Source: Verrucomicrobiia bacterium
GTDB lineage: Bacteria > Verrucomicrobiota > Verrucomicrobiia > Limisphaerales > JADLHS01
Length of the DNA stretch: 64,000 bases
NCBI GenBank assembly: GCA_011525685.1
Contig: WYBW01000070.1
Location: forward strand, 1 to 64,000
Direction of reading: 5' to 3'
The notes under the pieces were generated by a model that searched no databases, was not told the DNA's origin, and saw only the letters and a program-made list of their open reading frames with translations. Shown piece after piece: positions 62,207-64,000 of the stretch; position 1 is the stretch's first letter; each line of letters begins with the position of its first letter. The position numbers were made by a program, and so were the translations under genes.

Positions 62207-63604
62207 ATGCTGCGTCGCGATCGCCAAAAGCGGATGCAAATCCACCAACTGCTCGACGCGTGTCTCTTCGCGGTGAGCTTCTGGATGGCTTACGAGCTGC
62301 GGTTCGATCCGGTGGTGATCGAGTGGTTCAATCTACCGGCCCCGCCACCGGAGCTGGCATCGTTCTACTGGTTTTACCTGTTGCTCATTCCGGCCGCGCC
62401 GCTGGTGCTGGAGTCCCAGGGGTTTTACGAACGTCCGCTCCTTGGCTCGCGACGGGCCGTCCTCTGGCCTCTGTTCAGAGGTTGTTTCTTCATCACGGTC
62501 GGCCTGATCCTGGCGTTCTTCTTTCTCAAACTGAACGTGGCGCGCTCCATGATCATCTGGTTTGGCTGCATCAGCTTCGTGCTGGTGTCGTTGAAGGAAG
62601 AAATGTTGCGCTGGGTGTTTCAGAGTGAATTGGGCAGGTCGCACTACCGGCGGCGGTTCCTCCTGGTGGGCACGGGTTTCGAGACAACGCGCATGTGCCG
62701 CGATCTGAAGGCCCGGCCCGATTCCGGCATTGAGATCGTGGCGGAACTGGACCTGAACACCACTCCCGTGGATCAACTGGTGCGGTTGTTGCACGAACAT
62801 TCCGTCAACGGCGTGATCCTCAGCGCGCGCCACGCCTACTTCGAGCAGGCCGAGGCCATCATCAAGGCTTGTGAAGTCGAGGGCGTCGAGGCGTGGCTGG
62901 TGGCGGACTTCTTCGCCACGCAAATTTCGCGCACGACCTTCGACGACTTCTACGGCCGCCCGGTGATGGTGTTCCGTTCCACACCGGAGGCCGCGTCCTG
63001 GCAAAGCGCGTTGAAGCTGGTGGTGGACCTGGTCGGGGCCGGGTTGTTGCTCGTTCTGTTGGCGGTGCCGCTGGCGATCGTGGCGCTGTTGATCAAACTG
63101 ACCTCCCCCGGCCCGGTGATGTTCCGGCAGTTGCGGTCGGGACTCAATGGCGAGCCGTTCACCATTTACAAGTTCCGCACCATGGTGACCAACGCCGAAC
63201 AACTCAAACATGAGCTGGAGGCGATGAACGAAATGCGCGGTCCGGTCTTCAAGGTCACCGGGGATCCTCGCATCACGCCGATTGGAAAAATCCTGCGCCG
63301 GTTCAGCATTGATGAACTGCCGCAACTGCTCAACGTGCTGCGCGGCGAGATGAGCCTGGTCGGTCCGCGCCCGTTGCCGGTGGACGAGGTGCGACGCTTT
63401 CACGATTTGGCCCATCGCCGGCGGTTGAGCGTCAAGCCGGGCATCACCTGTCTGTGGCAGATCAGTGGCCGCAATCAGATCGCCGAGTTTCGCGAGTGGG
63501 TGCGCCTGGACCTTGAGTACATTGACAACTGGTCGTTGTGGCTGGACTTCAAGATCCTGCTCCGGACCATCCCGGCCGTGCTGGTCGGCACGGGAGCGAA
63601 GTGA
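62207..63604 (+). CDS. Undecaprenyl-phosphate sugar phosphotransferase (WcaJ-type priming transferase)
   Basis: A 465-residue membrane protein. About four or five N-terminal helices ([43 protein letters not shown]) precede a Rossmann-like middle domain and a C-terminal sugar transferase domain at about 265-465 ([72 protein letters not shown]). It starts exopolysaccharide repeat units on undecaprenyl phosphate, usually with glucose or galactose; the sugar cannot be read here. Confidence 0.94.
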   Translation: MLRRDRQKRMQIHQLLDACLFAVSFWMAYELRFDPVVIEWFNLPAPPPELASFYWFYLLLIPAAPLVLESQGFYERPLLGSRRAVLWPLFRGCFFITVGLILAFFFLKLNVARSMIIWFGCISFVLVSLKEEMLRWVFQSELGRSHYRRRFLLVGTGFETTRMCRDLKARPDSGIEIVAELDLNTTPVDQLVRLLHEHSVNGVILSARHAYFEQAEAIIKACEVEGVEAWLVADFFATQISRTTFDDFYGRPVMVFRSTPEAASWQSALKLVVDLVGAGLLLVLLAVPLAIVALLIKLTSPGPVMFRQLRSGLNGEPFTIYKFRTMVTNAEQLKHELEAMNEMRGPVFKVTGDPRITPIGKILRRFSIDELPQLLNVLRGEMSLVGPRPLPVDEVRRFHDLAHRRRLSVKPGITCLWQISGRNQIAEFREWVRLDLEYIDNWSLWLDFKILLRTIPAVLVGTGAK

Positions 63605-63737
63605 TGCGTCACCCGCGTGCCCGATTCAACCGGACGGAACGCCTTGCCTTTGCCTTTGCCTCTGCCAAAGCGGGCAGGTTGGCCCCAGTGCTGAAGTGAC
63701 GAAACGCGGCCAAGCGCTGCCCAGAACCTGAATCATC

Positions 63738-64000
63738 ATGCCATCACGAACACGCTCATCCACCTCGGTTCCCACCAGTGTGGTCACCGGCGCCGCCGGC
63801 TTTCTCGGCTCGCATCTCACCGACCTGCTGCTGGCGCGCGGCCACCGGGTCATTGGCATAGACAACTTCATCACCGGGACGGTGGACAACATCGCGCACC
63901 TGGCCGGCAATCGGAATTTCAAATTCATCGAGCAGGACGTGACCGAATTCCTGTTCCTCGACGGGCCGGTGGACTTCGTCTGGCACTTTGCCTCGCCCGC
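63738..64000 (+). CDS. NAD-dependent UDP-sugar epimerase/decarboxylase, 5' part (runs past the window)
   Basis: The first 87 residues are visible and run off the end of the window. The N-terminal Rossmann signature [18 protein letters not shown] (GxxGxxG) is followed by [17 protein letters not shown] and [10 protein letters not shown], typical of UDP-glucuronate decarboxylases and related nucleotide-sugar epimerases of the short-chain dehydrogenase superfamily. The catalytic YxxxK lies beyond the window. It would supply UDP-xylose or a similar sugar to the polysaccharide locus. Confidence 0.9.
   Translation, partial: MPSRTRSSTSVPTSVVTGAAGFLGSHLTDLLLARGHRVIGIDNFITGTVDNIAHLAGNRNFKFIEQDVTEFLFLDGPVDFVWHFASP

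Noticed and set aside
1-64000. rRNA genes or CRISPR arrays
   Set aside because: No conserved rRNA stretches and no regularly spaced direct repeats were seen.

Overview
The window looks like a chromosomal piece of a Verrucomicrobiota bacterium (Pedosphaera/Limisphaerales type). The clues are a secreted protein with the phylum-typical motif YSLNVVGYVN, two PEP-CTERM proteins with an exosortase/EpsI pair, DUF1080 and Tat-exported Gfo/Idh/MocA proteins in one operon, a PVC-type membrane-bound dehydrogenase domain, and an ECF sigma factor next to a serine/threonine kinase with a WD40-like sensor region. These assignments come from reading the proteins; no database search was run.

Layout. 0.3-3.9 kb: an enolase-superfamily enzyme, a TrpB2-type tryptophan synthase beta chain and an outer-membrane MetA-like protein. 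3.9-16.8 kb: an accessory segment bounded by two 217-bp direct copies of the 3' end of the MetA-like gene. It holds two paralogous secreted proteins, a beta-helix protein, a small unknown gene pair, a Calx-beta/esterase gene broken by a frameshift and by a cleanly inserted IS630 element, a large kinase and an ECF sigma factor. Four genes here carry the same upstream element (GTAAC, 16 bases, CGTTG), read as the promoter of that sigma factor. 17-18.7 kb: gpsA and plsY.

18.8-25.4 kb: a tight phosphonate operon, phnW - class III PLP enzyme - phnA - phnY - pbfA-like. It should take 2-aminoethylphosphonate and its 1-hydroxy derivative through phosphonoacetaldehyde and phosphonoacetate to acetate and phosphate. 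The second gene has no obvious place in the known pathway. 25.5-35.7 kb: YceI, intradiol dioxygenase, dienelactone hydrolase, a PQQ-like propeller, YebC, a glycosidase-like propeller, an SGNH/PVC dehydrogenase fusion and fmt. 35.9-44.4 kb: a sigma-54 activator, a NAGPA-type phosphodiester glycosidase and an 1822-residue secreted multidomain hydrolase.

44.7-53.3 kb: a lipoprotein, two small exported proteins (one PEP-CTERM), a proline-rich secreted protein, a membrane spermidine-synthase-like protein, tRNA-Glu(CTC) and a rhodanese/MauE-like pair. 53.6-57.6 kb: a minus-strand operon of DUF1080 and two Gfo/Idh/MocA proteins. 57.9-64 kb: a PEP-CTERM protein, then an exopolysaccharide/exosortase locus (WecG/TagA transferase, exosortase, EpsI-like protein, WcaJ-type priming transferase, UDP-sugar epimerase/decarboxylase cut by the window end). 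Several palindromic dispersed repeats sit between genes, and one lies in frame inside phnA. No rRNA or CRISPR array was seen.
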